Positions 7,869-15,289 of a DNA stretch of 23,961 nt are shown piece by piece (position 1 is the stretch's first letter; each line of letters starts with the position of its first letter). Where the stretch lies: the NCBI GenBank assembly GCA_009774145.1, contig VSND01000065.1, positions 1-23,961 on the forward strand, in the 5' to 3' direction. Below the pieces are notes generated by a model that had not been told where the DNA came from, did not search any database, and was given only the letters and a program-made list of their open reading frames with translations. Both the position numbers and the translations under genes were made by a program. Source of the stretch: Lachnospiraceae bacterium. Its GTDB lineage: Bacteria > Bacillota > Clostridia > Lachnospirales > Lachnospiraceae.

Positions 7869-7926
7869 ATCCTCCTGTGCTACAATGAAATTGGTGTCGC
7901 AAGCCAGATTTCAAGCACAGGAGGAT
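7869..7926 (+). promoter_or_regulatory. ribosome-site-hiding stem upstream of tnpA
   Basis: ATCCTCCTGTGCT (7869-7881) pairs perfectly with AGCACAGGAGGAT (7914-7926). The right arm contains the AGGAGG used by tnpA at 7933. In the mRNA this would bury the ribosome site and keep transposase synthesis low, as known for IS200. Confidence 0.8.
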
Positions 7927-7932
7927 GCCCAA

Positions 7933-8361
7933 ATGGACAATAGAAGTTTATCACATACCCGTTGGAAATGCCGGTATCATATAGTTTTCATCCCAAAGTA
8001 CCGAAAGAAGGTATTGTACGGAAAACTGCGGCAGAATGTACGGGAGATCATCAGTATATTATGCAAATACAAAAATGTAGATATTATTGCAGGTGCAGTA
8101 TGTGTGGATCATGTACATCTGAGTGTGGCAATACCCCCGAAGATCAGTATATCAAATTTTATGGGATATCTGAAAGGAAAAAGTACGCTGATGATTTACG
8201 ACAGAAACCCAAAACTGCAAAGCAGATGGGATAAAGCATTTTGGGCAGGGGGATATTATGTGGAAACCATTGGTAATATCACAGATGAAGCAGTACAAAG
8301 ATATATAAAAGAGCAGGCAGAAGAATCAGGGAAGGAAGATTTGCAAAGTACCGCTTTATAA
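7933..8361 (+). CDS. tnpA: IS200/IS605 family transposase TnpA (Y1 HUH)
   Basis: A 142-residue Y1 transposase that cuts and joins single-stranded DNA at the IS ends. The HUH pair is His60-Val-His62 in CVDHVHLSV and the catalytic Tyr is about 124 in QRYIKEQ. The opening RWKCRYHIVFIPKYRKKVLY and the GYLKGKST and FWAGGYYVETIG segments are typical. ATG 7933 is 8 bases after AGGAGG; an upstream start at 7885 would fall inside the regulatory stem and is rejected. The length is normal and no key residue is missing. Confidence 0.95.
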   Translation: MDNRSLSHTRWKCRYHIVFIPKYRKKVLYGKLRQNVREIISILCKYKNVDIIAGAVCVDHVHLSVAIPPKISISNFMGYLKGKSTLMIYDRNPKLQSRWDKAFWAGGYYVETIGNITDEAVQRYIKEQAEESGKEDLQSTAL

Positions 8362-8413
8362 GCGGACCGGTAATAATGCCTGCGATACCGCCCTTTGGGG
8401 CGAGCAGTAACAA

Positions 8414-8460
8414 TGACCCTTTTGAGGGTCAAAATCAAACCACCAGTTGAACTGGTGGTT
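8414..8460 (+). repeat. IS200 right-end hairpins
   Basis: TGACCC/GGGTCA (8414-8431) is followed by an 11-bp perfect inverted repeat with a single central base (8438-8460). These lie between the tnpA stop and the likely right end, and the first may also act as the tnpA terminator. Confidence 0.75.
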
Positions 8461-8504
8461 GCTGACTTAGAGAAAAACTGACCGTACGTTACTTTGTCAT
8501 ATGG

Positions 8505-8741
8505 TCAGTTATCTTCAAAAGTAAGAAATTTTTGAGGAGAAATTTCAAGAACTGCGGAAATATCAAATAAAGTATCCAAAGAAAGAGCCTTTGTGATATT
8601 TGGGGCTTCCAGATGTCCGATAAAAGCAGGAGTCAGTCCAACCAGTTCTGCAAGTTCTTCCTGTGTTAAGCCGCGAAGCTTACGGTAATAGGCAATTTTC
8701 AATCCGATCTGACGATATTTTTCCGCATAAATTTTTTTCAT
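8505..8741 (-). CDS. XRE-family HTH regulator (second copy)
   Basis: A 78-residue single-domain Cro/CI-type repressor: IGLKIAYYRKLRGLTQEELAELVGLT followed by FIGHLEAPN. A ribosome site GGAGG lies about 9-10 bases upstream on the minus strand. It is a paralogue of the protein at 5852-6085 and lies divergent from the WYL regulator, with a perfect palindrome (8759-8771) just in front of its start. It may regulate itself and the WYL gene. The IS200 copy separates it from the lipoprotein genes. Confidence 0.85.
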   Translation of the reverse strand: MKKIYAEKYRQIGLKIAYYRKLRGLTQEELAELVGLTPAFIGHLEAPNITKALSLDTLFDISAVLEISPQKFLTFEDN

Positions 8742-8758
8742 ATGTAATTTCCTCCATC

Positions 8759-8771
8759 GTTATATAATAAC
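8759..8771. promoter_or_regulatory. operator-like palindrome GTTAT-ATA-ATAAC
   Basis: A perfect 5-bp-arm inverted repeat about 18 bases in front of the second XRE start. It is AT-rich and may overlap that gene's -10 region, so it is a candidate autoregulatory operator. Confidence 0.45.
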
Positions 8772-8786
8772 AAATTTCTTCAGGAA

Positions 8787-8815
8787 TTGACATGGACTAA
8801 TAAATAGGTTATTAT
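8787..8815 (+). promoter_or_regulatory. predicted promoter of the WYL gene
   Basis: TTGACA (8787-8792) and TATTAT (8810-8815) are 17 bp apart, pointing toward the WYL gene and leaving a leader of about 120 bases. Confidence 0.6.
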
Positions 8816-8944
8816 AATTTATAAGTATGTAAAAGTATTTAACAACACATATATTTGATGAACAATATGTTTGCATATGTATTTGCCATGGAGCGGGGGA
8901 AATACATATACAGGTTTGTCTTGGGATATATGGTAGGAGGTGTT

Positions 8945-9919
8945 ATGGATAAAAAAAGCAGAATACTGATGATATTGTATCGTCTTTTGACAGGAGAGCA
9001 TATATCGCAGCAAGAACTTGCAAGCCAATATGAAGTTGAACCAAGGAGTATTCGTCGAGATATTGCAATTCTTCGCCAATTCCTTTCAGAGAATCGGGAG
9101 CTGGTTGGTGATTTGGAGCTGCTTAGAAAAAATGAAGTTTATTATTTGAACCATACAGATTTGCTGCAGCCAGATGAGCTGCTTTTTGTCATAAAGGTAT
9201 TGATCGGAAGCAGGGTTATGGATCAAACGAAGCTGAAAGAGTTGTTGGATAAGCTGATATTGGGTCATGCCCGTCAGGAAAAGGAATTTTTTAAAAATCT
9301 GTTTAAAGATGATATGAAATCTTATCGCTCTGCTGGAGAGGGCGAAAGCGCAGATCTGTTTGAACGGGTGTGGAAGCTGGAAGGGATGATACGAAGGGGA
9401 AATGCAATTAGGATCCGCTATGAACGGCTTGATAATGAACTGGTAGACAGGGAATTATATCCTGTCTCGGTCGTTTTTTCAGAGTATTATTTTTATCTGC
9501 TTGCCTGCCGTACAGATAAGGATGATATGATGGTGATCTACTATCGCCTGGACCGGATAAAATCAATAAAGGAGCTGAATCAAAAGGTCTCTCTTGATAT
9601 AAACGGGCGATATGAGTTGAGAGATGCAAAACGCCATAACCAGAATATGTTTATGGGGAAAAGGCTGAGGATCCGGTTTGTTTATACAGGTCCTTCCTTG
9701 GAAGCGATTCTGGACAAGTTTCCAACGGCGGAAATTGTACGAAGAGATGAAAGGGAAGTGGAGTTGACGGCAATGGTGGAGTACAGCCGCGGGACGGTTA
9801 TGGAACTATTGTCGCAGGGGAGCTGGATTCGGGTGTTGGGTCCGGAGAAGGTGTTGAAGGATATGCAGGAGGAATTAAGAGTAATGAAATCTTATTACAT
9901 ATACAGTACTGGCACTTAA
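8945..9919 (+). CDS. WYL-domain transcriptional regulator
   Basis: A 324-residue regulator. An N-terminal DeoR-like winged HTH (SRILMILYRLLTGEHISQQE, then EVEPRSIRRDIAILRQFL) is followed by a WYL domain at about 145-230 (IRIRYERLDNE, YYFYLLACR, YYRLDRI) and a C-terminal WCX extension ending in ELRVMKSYYI. WYL domains bind nucleic acids or small ligands and often control phage-defence genes. GGAGG lies 4 bases before ATG 8945; the upstream ATG 8855 has no ribosome site. The gene sits directly in front of the dynamin/HerA operon, and a palindrome plus extended -10 promoter follow its stop codon, so it most likely controls that operon. Confidence 0.9.
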   Translation: MDKKSRILMILYRLLTGEHISQQELASQYEVEPRSIRRDIAILRQFLSENRELVGDLELLRKNEVYYLNHTDLLQPDELLFVIKVLIGSRVMDQTKLKELLDKLILGHARQEKEFFKNLFKDDMKSYRSAGEGESADLFERVWKLEGMIRRGNAIRIRYERLDNELVDRELYPVSVVFSEYYFYLLACRTDKDDMMVIYYRLDRIKSIKELNQKVSLDINGRYELRDAKRHNQNMFMGKRLRIRFVYTGPSLEAILDKFPTAEIVRRDEREVELTAMVEYSRGTVMELLSQGSWIRVLGPEKVLKDMQEELRVMKSYYIYSTGT

Positions 9920-9936
9920 ACAAAAAATATTCCGGG

Positions 9937-9969
9937 GTGACAGAATGTGCCACTGTGGTTTGATATAAT
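9937..9969 (+). promoter_or_regulatory. promoter and candidate WYL operator of the dynamin/HerA operon
   Basis: An extended -10 TG-A-TATAAT (TATAAT at 9964-9969) has no good -35 at 17 bp. Instead GTGACA (9937-9942) and TGCCAC (9948-9953) form an imperfect inverted repeat over the -35 zone, the place an activator or repressor would bind. The leader to the first GTPase is about 165 bases, with no clear gene inside it. Confidence 0.6.
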
Positions 9970-10141
9970 ACTCCCATTGATGGAGGTGGCATAGAGGAAA
10001 AATCAAAGATGATAAAATAAGAAGGGGGCTTCAAATTTATACCAAACTCTCTGACGGATATATCATAAATAAGACTCAAGAATTGATATGTGGCTGAGAA
10101 GTCAGAGGGATGCTGTTCGGATTATAGATTGACTGGGAGGA

Positions 10142-11581
10142 ATGGTTCTTTTGAAGAAAAATGGAAAACGCTACAGGGTGTTACAGAGAAAAAAAGAATT
10201 AAAAAGAATAACTCATGTCCTAAAAAGAGAAATTGATCAGGAGGTGGAAGATATTAATACTTCACTGTTGTCAATTGCACAGATTATCCCTAGCAATCCT
10301 ATTGTGCATGAAACAAAAGAACTCAGGGGGGAGTATCTGGCTCGTTTAAATTCATATATCCGTGCAGGCAAATGGGAAAGACGGAAATTTGAAAAGGCTG
10401 AATTGTTGGCTTACGAGGAAATAGTGATGGCTCCTGACGACATTAAAGAAGCTCATAACATAGTTTTTTACCGATATTTTCTCTTGCTTGATGTGATCCA
10501 GATTTTAGGTTATGAAATAAAGCGTGGAGAAGATGGCAAGTTTGAAGCTGTGAAACAAAAAATATTGACTGATTTCGGTTTTGATATAGAAGGGACTGTT
10601 ATTGATAAAATCTTCAGTGCATTTAAGGACACAGGAAGGGATAAGTATAAGAAAATACAGTCACTTTCCAAGAATAACAAATTAGAAGATGAGTCAGAGT
10701 ATATCAAACTTATGCTTAAAAATATAAAATTCAAGGAGACAAAGCCTACTGGTGTTATGGTGACGGCGACTATGAGTGCGGGGAAATCCACTTTTATTAA
10801 TGCTCTTACTGGTAAATATATATGTTTGTCTCAGAATATGGCATGTACCAGTAAGATTCATAACATCGTGAATAAAGCTTATGAGGATGGGTATTCGTAT
10901 GAATATGATTATGATCTTGAGATGACTGCGGAACGCGAAGAGTTGATGAATGATAATGAACTGAATTCCTCAGATAAGATTGTAGTCGGAACGCATTTTG
11001 CAGGCTTGCTAGGGAATGAGAGAATTATAATAAGTGACTCTCCTGGAGTGAATTATAGTGAAAACGAAGAACACAAACTTATAACTGAAAAGTTAATAAA
11101 AGGGAGAAACTATCATCTACTTATCTACATTATGAATGCCACGCAATTAGGCACCAATGATGAGGATGAACATATCAATTATGTAAAAGGAATCATTGGG
11201 AGAACGCCCGTACTTTTTGTAATAAACAAAATCGATGCTTTTAATGTGGATGAGGAAGATTTATTTGCGGCAATCGAACGTCAGGTGAGTTACTTGAAAA
11301 ACAAAGGGTTTAAGAACCCCATGGTATGCCCAGTATCTGCAAGAGCTGGATACCTATCCAAGAGATTTGAAGAGGGAAATTTATCTAGGTCAGAAAGTCG
11401 CGAGCTTTATAATTTCGTAGATAAATTTGATAAAATGAATCTTCCGTGCTATTATGGAAAATTCTTTAAGGGGATGAAAGTAGAAGATTCAAAGAAAGAA
11501 GAAATTCGATTGCAGAAAACCTGTGGTTTGGCTTATGTCGAAAAGCTAATCATATCGTTAACAACAGTAGGAGGTAAATAG
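10142..11581 (+). CDS. dynamin-like GTPase, short partner
   Basis: A 479-residue GTPase of the bacterial dynamin-like superfamily. A charged helical N-terminal region (1-205) precedes the G domain: P-loop ATMSAGKST at about 208-216, the switch Thr in ACTSKI, DSPG at about 299-302 and NKID at about 362-365. It lacks the long C-terminal helical stalk usual in dynamins, so it may need the second GTPase to form a machine. GGGAGG is only 1 base before ATG 10142; TTG 10151 is 10 bases from it and may be the true start. It is separated from the next GTPase gene by one base and is clearly in the same operon. Paired dynamins occur in Leo/Eleos-type anti-phage systems; the assignment here is by analogy. 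Confidence 0.85.
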   Translation: MVLLKKNGKRYRVLQRKKELKRITHVLKREIDQEVEDINTSLLSIAQIIPSNPIVHETKELRGEYLARLNSYIRAGKWERRKFEKAELLAYEEIVMAPDDIKEAHNIVFYRYFLLLDVIQILGYEIKRGEDGKFEAVKQKILTDFGFDIEGTVIDKIFSAFKDTGRDKYKKIQSLSKNNKLEDESEYIKLMLKNIKFKETKPTGVMVTATMSAGKSTFINALTGKYICLSQNMACTSKIHNIVNKAYEDGYSYEYDYDLEMTAEREELMNDNELNSSDKIVVGTHFAGLLGNERIIISDSPGVNYSENEEHKLITEKLIKGRNYHLLIYIMNATQLGTNDEDEHINYVKGIIGRTPVLFVINKIDAFNVDEEDLFAAIERQVSYLKNKGFKNPMVCPVSARAGYLSKRFEEGNLSRSESRELYNFVDKFDKMNLPCYYGKFFKGMKVEDSKKEEIRLQKTCGLAYVEKLIISLTTVGGK

Positions 11582-11582
11582 A

Positions 11583-14132
11583 ATGGCTCAGGTATATGTC
11601 AAGTATAACCCGTATCGTATGGAGACCCAAATTGATGTTAATGGAAAGACCATTGCAACGGATAGCATCCTTTATAAGGTTGTGAAGGGAAGGCGTCTTC
11701 AGGAGTGGATAGGAAAATTCCCACAGATGCTCGTAGATGAGCTGAATACTGTGGATTTTGATATTGATTTTTATGGCATGTCCTTGGATTGGGATGATTT
11801 TGAGGATGCTTTTAAACATGCAAAAGAAGATGGCATTATCAAAAAGCTTGAACTGAAATTCATTGAGGGAAAGTCGGATGAGGCTATAAGTGAGAAGATT
11901 GTGGATGTTTTCACGGATCTTCAGGAGGGACCTGTGGATGACTTTAGGGATCCGAAGCTGTCCAGAGCTTTTGCGAATGTCAATCAGTCTGTTTTTCCGA
12001 TTAATGTCGTTGCGACCATGAGTTCCGGAAAGTCGACATTAATCAACGCTCTTCTTGGAAAGAGAATGATGCCATCTAAGAATGAGGCCTGTACTGCAAC
12101 TATAACAGAGATTTTAGACAATGACACAGAACAGTTCGCAGCTGTCGTTTATGATGAGGATAATGTTGTACTAAGTGAAGTCGAGGATCTCAACTACGAT
12201 ATTATGTCTGAGTTGAATGAAAATGAGAATGTATATCGTATTGCGGCAAGGGGCAATATTCCATTTCTTGATGCAAAAAGTACGGCATTGATGCTTATAG
12301 ACACTCCGGGACCCAACAACTCACAAAATCAGGCGCATAAGAATACTACCTACAGAGCCATCAATAATGACTCAAATAATCTGATTCTGTATGTCTTGAA
12401 TGGAACCCAGCTTTCAACAAACGATGATGCTTCATTACTTTCATATGTAGCTGATCAGATTAAAAAGGGAGGCAAGCAAGTTAGGGACCGGTTCCTTTTC
12501 GTCATCAATAAGATGGATGGATTTAACCCAGAAGAAGAGGACATTGGAAAAGCAATCAGAGCGGCAAAGCACTATCTGGCTTCTTATGGGATTGAAGAAC
12601 CACAGATTTTTCCCTGTTCGGCGTATACTGCACTAAATATCAAAACATATCTTGATGAGATTGATATCGATAATTTAACAAGGAGTGAGGAGAGAAAACT
12701 GCCTACAGCTGCACGGGATACGCTTCCAATGATTGACAAGTTCATTGATTATAAGTCGATGCATCTTGAACAGTATTCTACACTGTCCCCCAGTGCGCAA
12801 AGGGAGCTGGATTTTAAACTGAGTCAGGCTGAAAAAAATAGAGACACAAAAGAACAGGCCCTGATTCATTGTGGCATTTATTCTATCGAAGCGGCAATCA
12901 CAGCATACGTAAAGAAGTATGCCAAGACAAAGAAAGTAAAAGATCTTGTAGAATCTTTCCAGGAGGTCTTGGAGAGTACCAAGGTTCTGGCTAAAGCTAA
13001 GACTCAGGTAGCTACCGATGAAAAAGCTGCAAAGGCCGCAGTTGAAAGAGCGGCAGCTATAAAAGCTAAGATTGCTGATGGAAAAGAAGCTGCAGAATTC
13101 AAAGATAAGATTGCGGCATTAAATCCTATAGATTCGATAGAGGATAGAGCAGAAACTCTAAAGGCTGAGGCGACTCGTAAGACCGGACGCATATTTGAGC
13201 CTTATGGAGAGGTCATTACTAACAGAGACGAAGCAAAACGTCTTGTTGCCCAGTTTACAATGATAAGTTCTGATTCTATAGCAGAGCTTACATCAGAGTT
13301 AGAGAGCGTGATTAATCAGGAAGTCATGGAGACGGGCGAGAAACTACTGAAAGAGTATCAAGAGAAGCTTGAGAAGCTTGACAAGGATGCTGATGATAAG
13401 ACCTTGGACTTTGGTACAGTTGATTTGATTAAGGGTGCCTTGAATAATATGAGGGAAAGTGCTGCCTCATGGTGCTCGGACGACTTTGCTGCTGAAACCG
13501 TAGATGATGTGGGCGAAGTGACATATGAAGAAAAGGTATACTACGAGAAGGTTGGTCAGGAAGAAGAGCAGGTGGTTGCCGGAACTGAAAAAGTAAAGAT
13601 TGGAACAAAGAAAGTGAAAGTGGGATCTCACCGTGAAAAAACGGGTACAAGAACAGTGAGAAACCCCAACAAGAAGGGACTGTTTGGGTTCTTGAAATTT
13701 TGGGAGGACAACTATATAGAGGAAGATGTATATGAGACGGTAGACGATTACAAGGATGAGGATGTATTTGATACGATTGTTAAGTATAAAACTGTAATGA
13801 AGGATATTTACGAGGAACGACGAGAACAGATTGAGAAGTTTTCGGTAGAAATTAGGGTGATTCAGTCCGGATTGGTTAGTAAACTTAGAAGGAGTCTTGA
13901 TGAGGGAATCGATGATGCCGTCAGGTATGCTGAAGATCAGATAAACAGAATGAAAGATCAGTTCTCAAAACTTTTCGATGAGCTGGATAACCTCATTCAG
14001 GAGAAATATACAGAGTTAGAGGAATGTGCCAGTGATCAGAAGACAAAAGAGGAGGAACTTAATAAGAACAAAAAACTTCTTGCTTGGATTGAGGCATGTA
14101 GAACTGAGATTGATCAGATTCTCGACATATAA
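11583..14132 (+). CDS. dynamin-like GTPase, long partner with coiled-coil stalk
   Basis: An 849-residue dynamin-like protein. After a beta-rich N-terminal region (1-135) the G domain shows ATMSSGKST at about 143-151, ACTATI, DTPG at about 240-243 and NKMD at about 309-312. Residues about 440-630 are Ala/Lys/Glu-rich coiled coil. At about 640-695 a run of short Val-x-Val/Gly-Thr repeats (EKVKIGTKKVKVGSHREKTG) is followed by GLFGFLKFWED, a hydrophobic aromatic loop that could act as a membrane paddle. The C-terminal 120 residues are again coiled coil. The ribosome site AGGAGG lies inside the end of the first GTPase gene, allowing coupling. Bacterial dynamins remodel or tether membranes using GTP; this one probably works with its neighbour. 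Confidence 0.88.
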   Translation: MAQVYVKYNPYRMETQIDVNGKTIATDSILYKVVKGRRLQEWIGKFPQMLVDELNTVDFDIDFYGMSLDWDDFEDAFKHAKEDGIIKKLELKFIEGKSDEAISEKIVDVFTDLQEGPVDDFRDPKLSRAFANVNQSVFPINVVATMSSGKSTLINALLGKRMMPSKNEACTATITEILDNDTEQFAAVVYDEDNVVLSEVEDLNYDIMSELNENENVYRIAARGNIPFLDAKSTALMLIDTPGPNNSQNQAHKNTTYRAINNDSNNLILYVLNGTQLSTNDDASLLSYVADQIKKGGKQVRDRFLFVINKMDGFNPEEEDIGKAIRAAKHYLASYGIEEPQIFPCSAYTALNIKTYLDEIDIDNLTRSEERKLPTAARDTLPMIDKFIDYKSMHLEQYSTLSPSAQRELDFKLSQAEKNRDTKEQALIHCGIYSIEAAITAYVKKYAKTKKVKDLVESFQEVLESTKVLAKAKTQVATDEKAAKAAVERAAAIKAKIADGKEAAEFKDKIAALNPIDSIEDRAETLKAEATRKTGRIFEPYGEVITNRDEAKRLVAQFTMISSDSIAELTSELESVINQEVMETGEKLLKEYQEKLEKLDKDADDKTLDFGTVDLIKGALNNMRESAASWCSDDFAAETVDDVGEVTYEEKVYYEKVGQEEEQVVAGTEKVKIGTKKVKVGSHREKTGTRTVRNPNKKGLFGFLKFWEDNYIEEDVYETVDDYKDEDVFDTIVKYKTVMKDIYEERREQIEKFSVEIRVIQSGLVSKLRRSLDEGIDDAVRYAEDQINRMKDQFSKLFDELDNLIQEKYTELEECASDQKTKEEELNKNKKLLAWIEACRTEIDQILDI

Positions 14133-14155
14133 AGTGAACTGGAGGTGAAAAACAT

Positions 14156-14863
14156 ATGCTTGCGGAAGTGAGGAAGTGTGCTGATAATCATGATATAAAG
14201 GGATTGCGGTATATCTTTGTCGATGCGCTGGATGTTGATCCTACTTTTGATACTTATCGAGAGGATTATGAATACTGCAAGACGATACCAGGGATGTTTG
14301 ATGAACATGTGAATATAAGTCCAGTAGTGAGTGATAAGTCGAAATGGACAACGGAATATTGGGAACAGCTGAAACTTGATTTGATGAAGAATTTTTCGGA
14401 AAAAAGATTTGAACATATGAGATTAGCTGCTCAGGTAGTGTATGCTGACAAGGTATCAAGATTGATGACAGATAGGAGAAAAACTGTTTCTGCTTCAATT
14501 CCTGAATCGGTATCCAAACAACCTGAAATAAAAACCAGTGCTGAGGCATCGAGAAAGATACATATTGAGGATAACAATAATTTTACGTGTATTGCTGCCA
14601 AACCAAAGGATACCACGGCTAATCAGGCTGATTTACAGAAACAGCGGATAGATGCTCAAAGAAGAGCACTTGAAACTGAAAATCGGAGGATAGAAGCCGA
14701 ACAAAAAAAGCAGCGTGAAAAAATAGAGGCAGTTAGAAGGGCAGAGGCTAATAGACAGAACATACAGAGTGGTGGTTCGGAATCAAAAAAAGCCTTGGGG
14801 ATTGCGCTGGCAGTAATAACAATAGTAGTGTTAGTGGTACTTATAATAGTAGTGCTACATTAA
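14156..14863 (+). CDS. coiled-coil protein with C-terminal membrane anchor
   Basis: A 235-residue protein with GGAGGTG in front of its ATG. Residues 1-105 are acidic and helical, the middle is a polar linker, and about 156-207 is a strongly charged coiled coil (QRRALETENRRIEAEQKKQR). The last 20 residues are a membrane span (ALGIALAVITIVVLVV and on) with lysines before it, so it should be a tail-anchored inner-membrane protein with its body in the cytoplasm. It could tether the GTPases or the ATPase to the membrane. An in-phase A7 slippery run at 14785-14791 would, by -1 frameshift, replace the span with a polar domain read to 15270. Confidence 0.7.
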   Translation: MLAEVRKCADNHDIKGLRYIFVDALDVDPTFDTYREDYEYCKTIPGMFDEHVNISPVVSDKSKWTTEYWEQLKLDLMKNFSEKRFEHMRLAAQVVYADKVSRLMTDRRKTVSASIPESVSKQPEIKTSAEASRKIHIEDNNNFTCIAAKPKDTTANQADLQKQRIDAQRRALETENRRIEAEQKKQREKIEAVRRAEANRQNIQSGGSESKKALGIALAVITIVVLVVLIIVVLH

Positions 14864-14958
14864 CGCAGTCCCCGAGATATAATAACGCTACTATCTATCC
14901 GAGGAAACTTGAAAAGGGGCCAGGCTACTCAACTATTTACAGGTCGGAAAGACTTTTA

Positions 14959-15270
14959 GTGGAGTTGTCAAAGACAACACTAAGGAAGACAACATACAGT
15001 TCGGGAGCAGAGTCAATGTTTTATTTAATTGATGACACTAAGAAATGTAGTGATATAGAATTTCAAAGCGAAAATTGGAAGAGATATCCCGATACTAGAA
15101 ACAGTCAATATTGGATATTCGAGCAATTTGACGCCAAGGATAAGTCAAGAGGAATCATAAGAATAATTAAGAAAAGTATGGCTCAGGTTACGTCTGGATT
15201 GTTTGGCATTAAGGTAGATGTGAATCCACGTTATTGTACATACTATGCTAAAAGAAATGCTCCAATATAG
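14959..15270 (+). CDS. open frame downstream of the coiled-coil gene, possibly its -1 extension
   Basis: A 103-residue frame from GTG 14959 with no good ribosome site. The same frame stays open back to 14755 with no ATG, GTG or TTG, and the residues before the GTG (YNNATIYPRKLEKGPGYSTI) look like ordinary protein, so the start is probably not here. The sequence is basic and strand-rich (YWIFEQFD, GIIRIIKK, GLFGIKVDV) and matches no family that I recognise. It may be the second half of a 371-residue frameshift product of the 14156 gene, or the distal part of a gene split by a 1-bp change. Confidence 0.45.
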   Translation: MELSKTTLRKTTYSSGAESMFYLIDDTKKCSDIEFQSENWKRYPDTRNSQYWIFEQFDAKDKSRGIIRIIKKSMAQVTSGLFGIKVDVNPRYCTYYAKRNAPI

Positions 15271-15289
15271 GGAAAAGGAGTGAGTGCTA

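Larger units (their letters stand above)
7795..8470 (+). mobile_element. IS200-type insertion sequence (IS200/IS605 family, tnpA only)
   Basis: A single Y1 transposase gene is flanked by subterminal hairpins: CCCCAGC/GCTGGGG at 7812-7828 on the left and an 11-bp perfect palindrome at 8438-8460 on the right, with another hairpin at 8414-8431. There are no terminal inverted repeats or target duplications, as expected for this family, so the exact ends are estimates. No tnpB is present. The hairpins and the intact gene suggest the copy is still functional. Confidence 0.8.

Noticed and set aside
12675..12869. Minus-strand short frames across the dynamin genes
   Set aside because: They lie inside G-domain and coiled-coil coding DNA with clear GTPase motifs on the plus strand, and lack ribosome sites.
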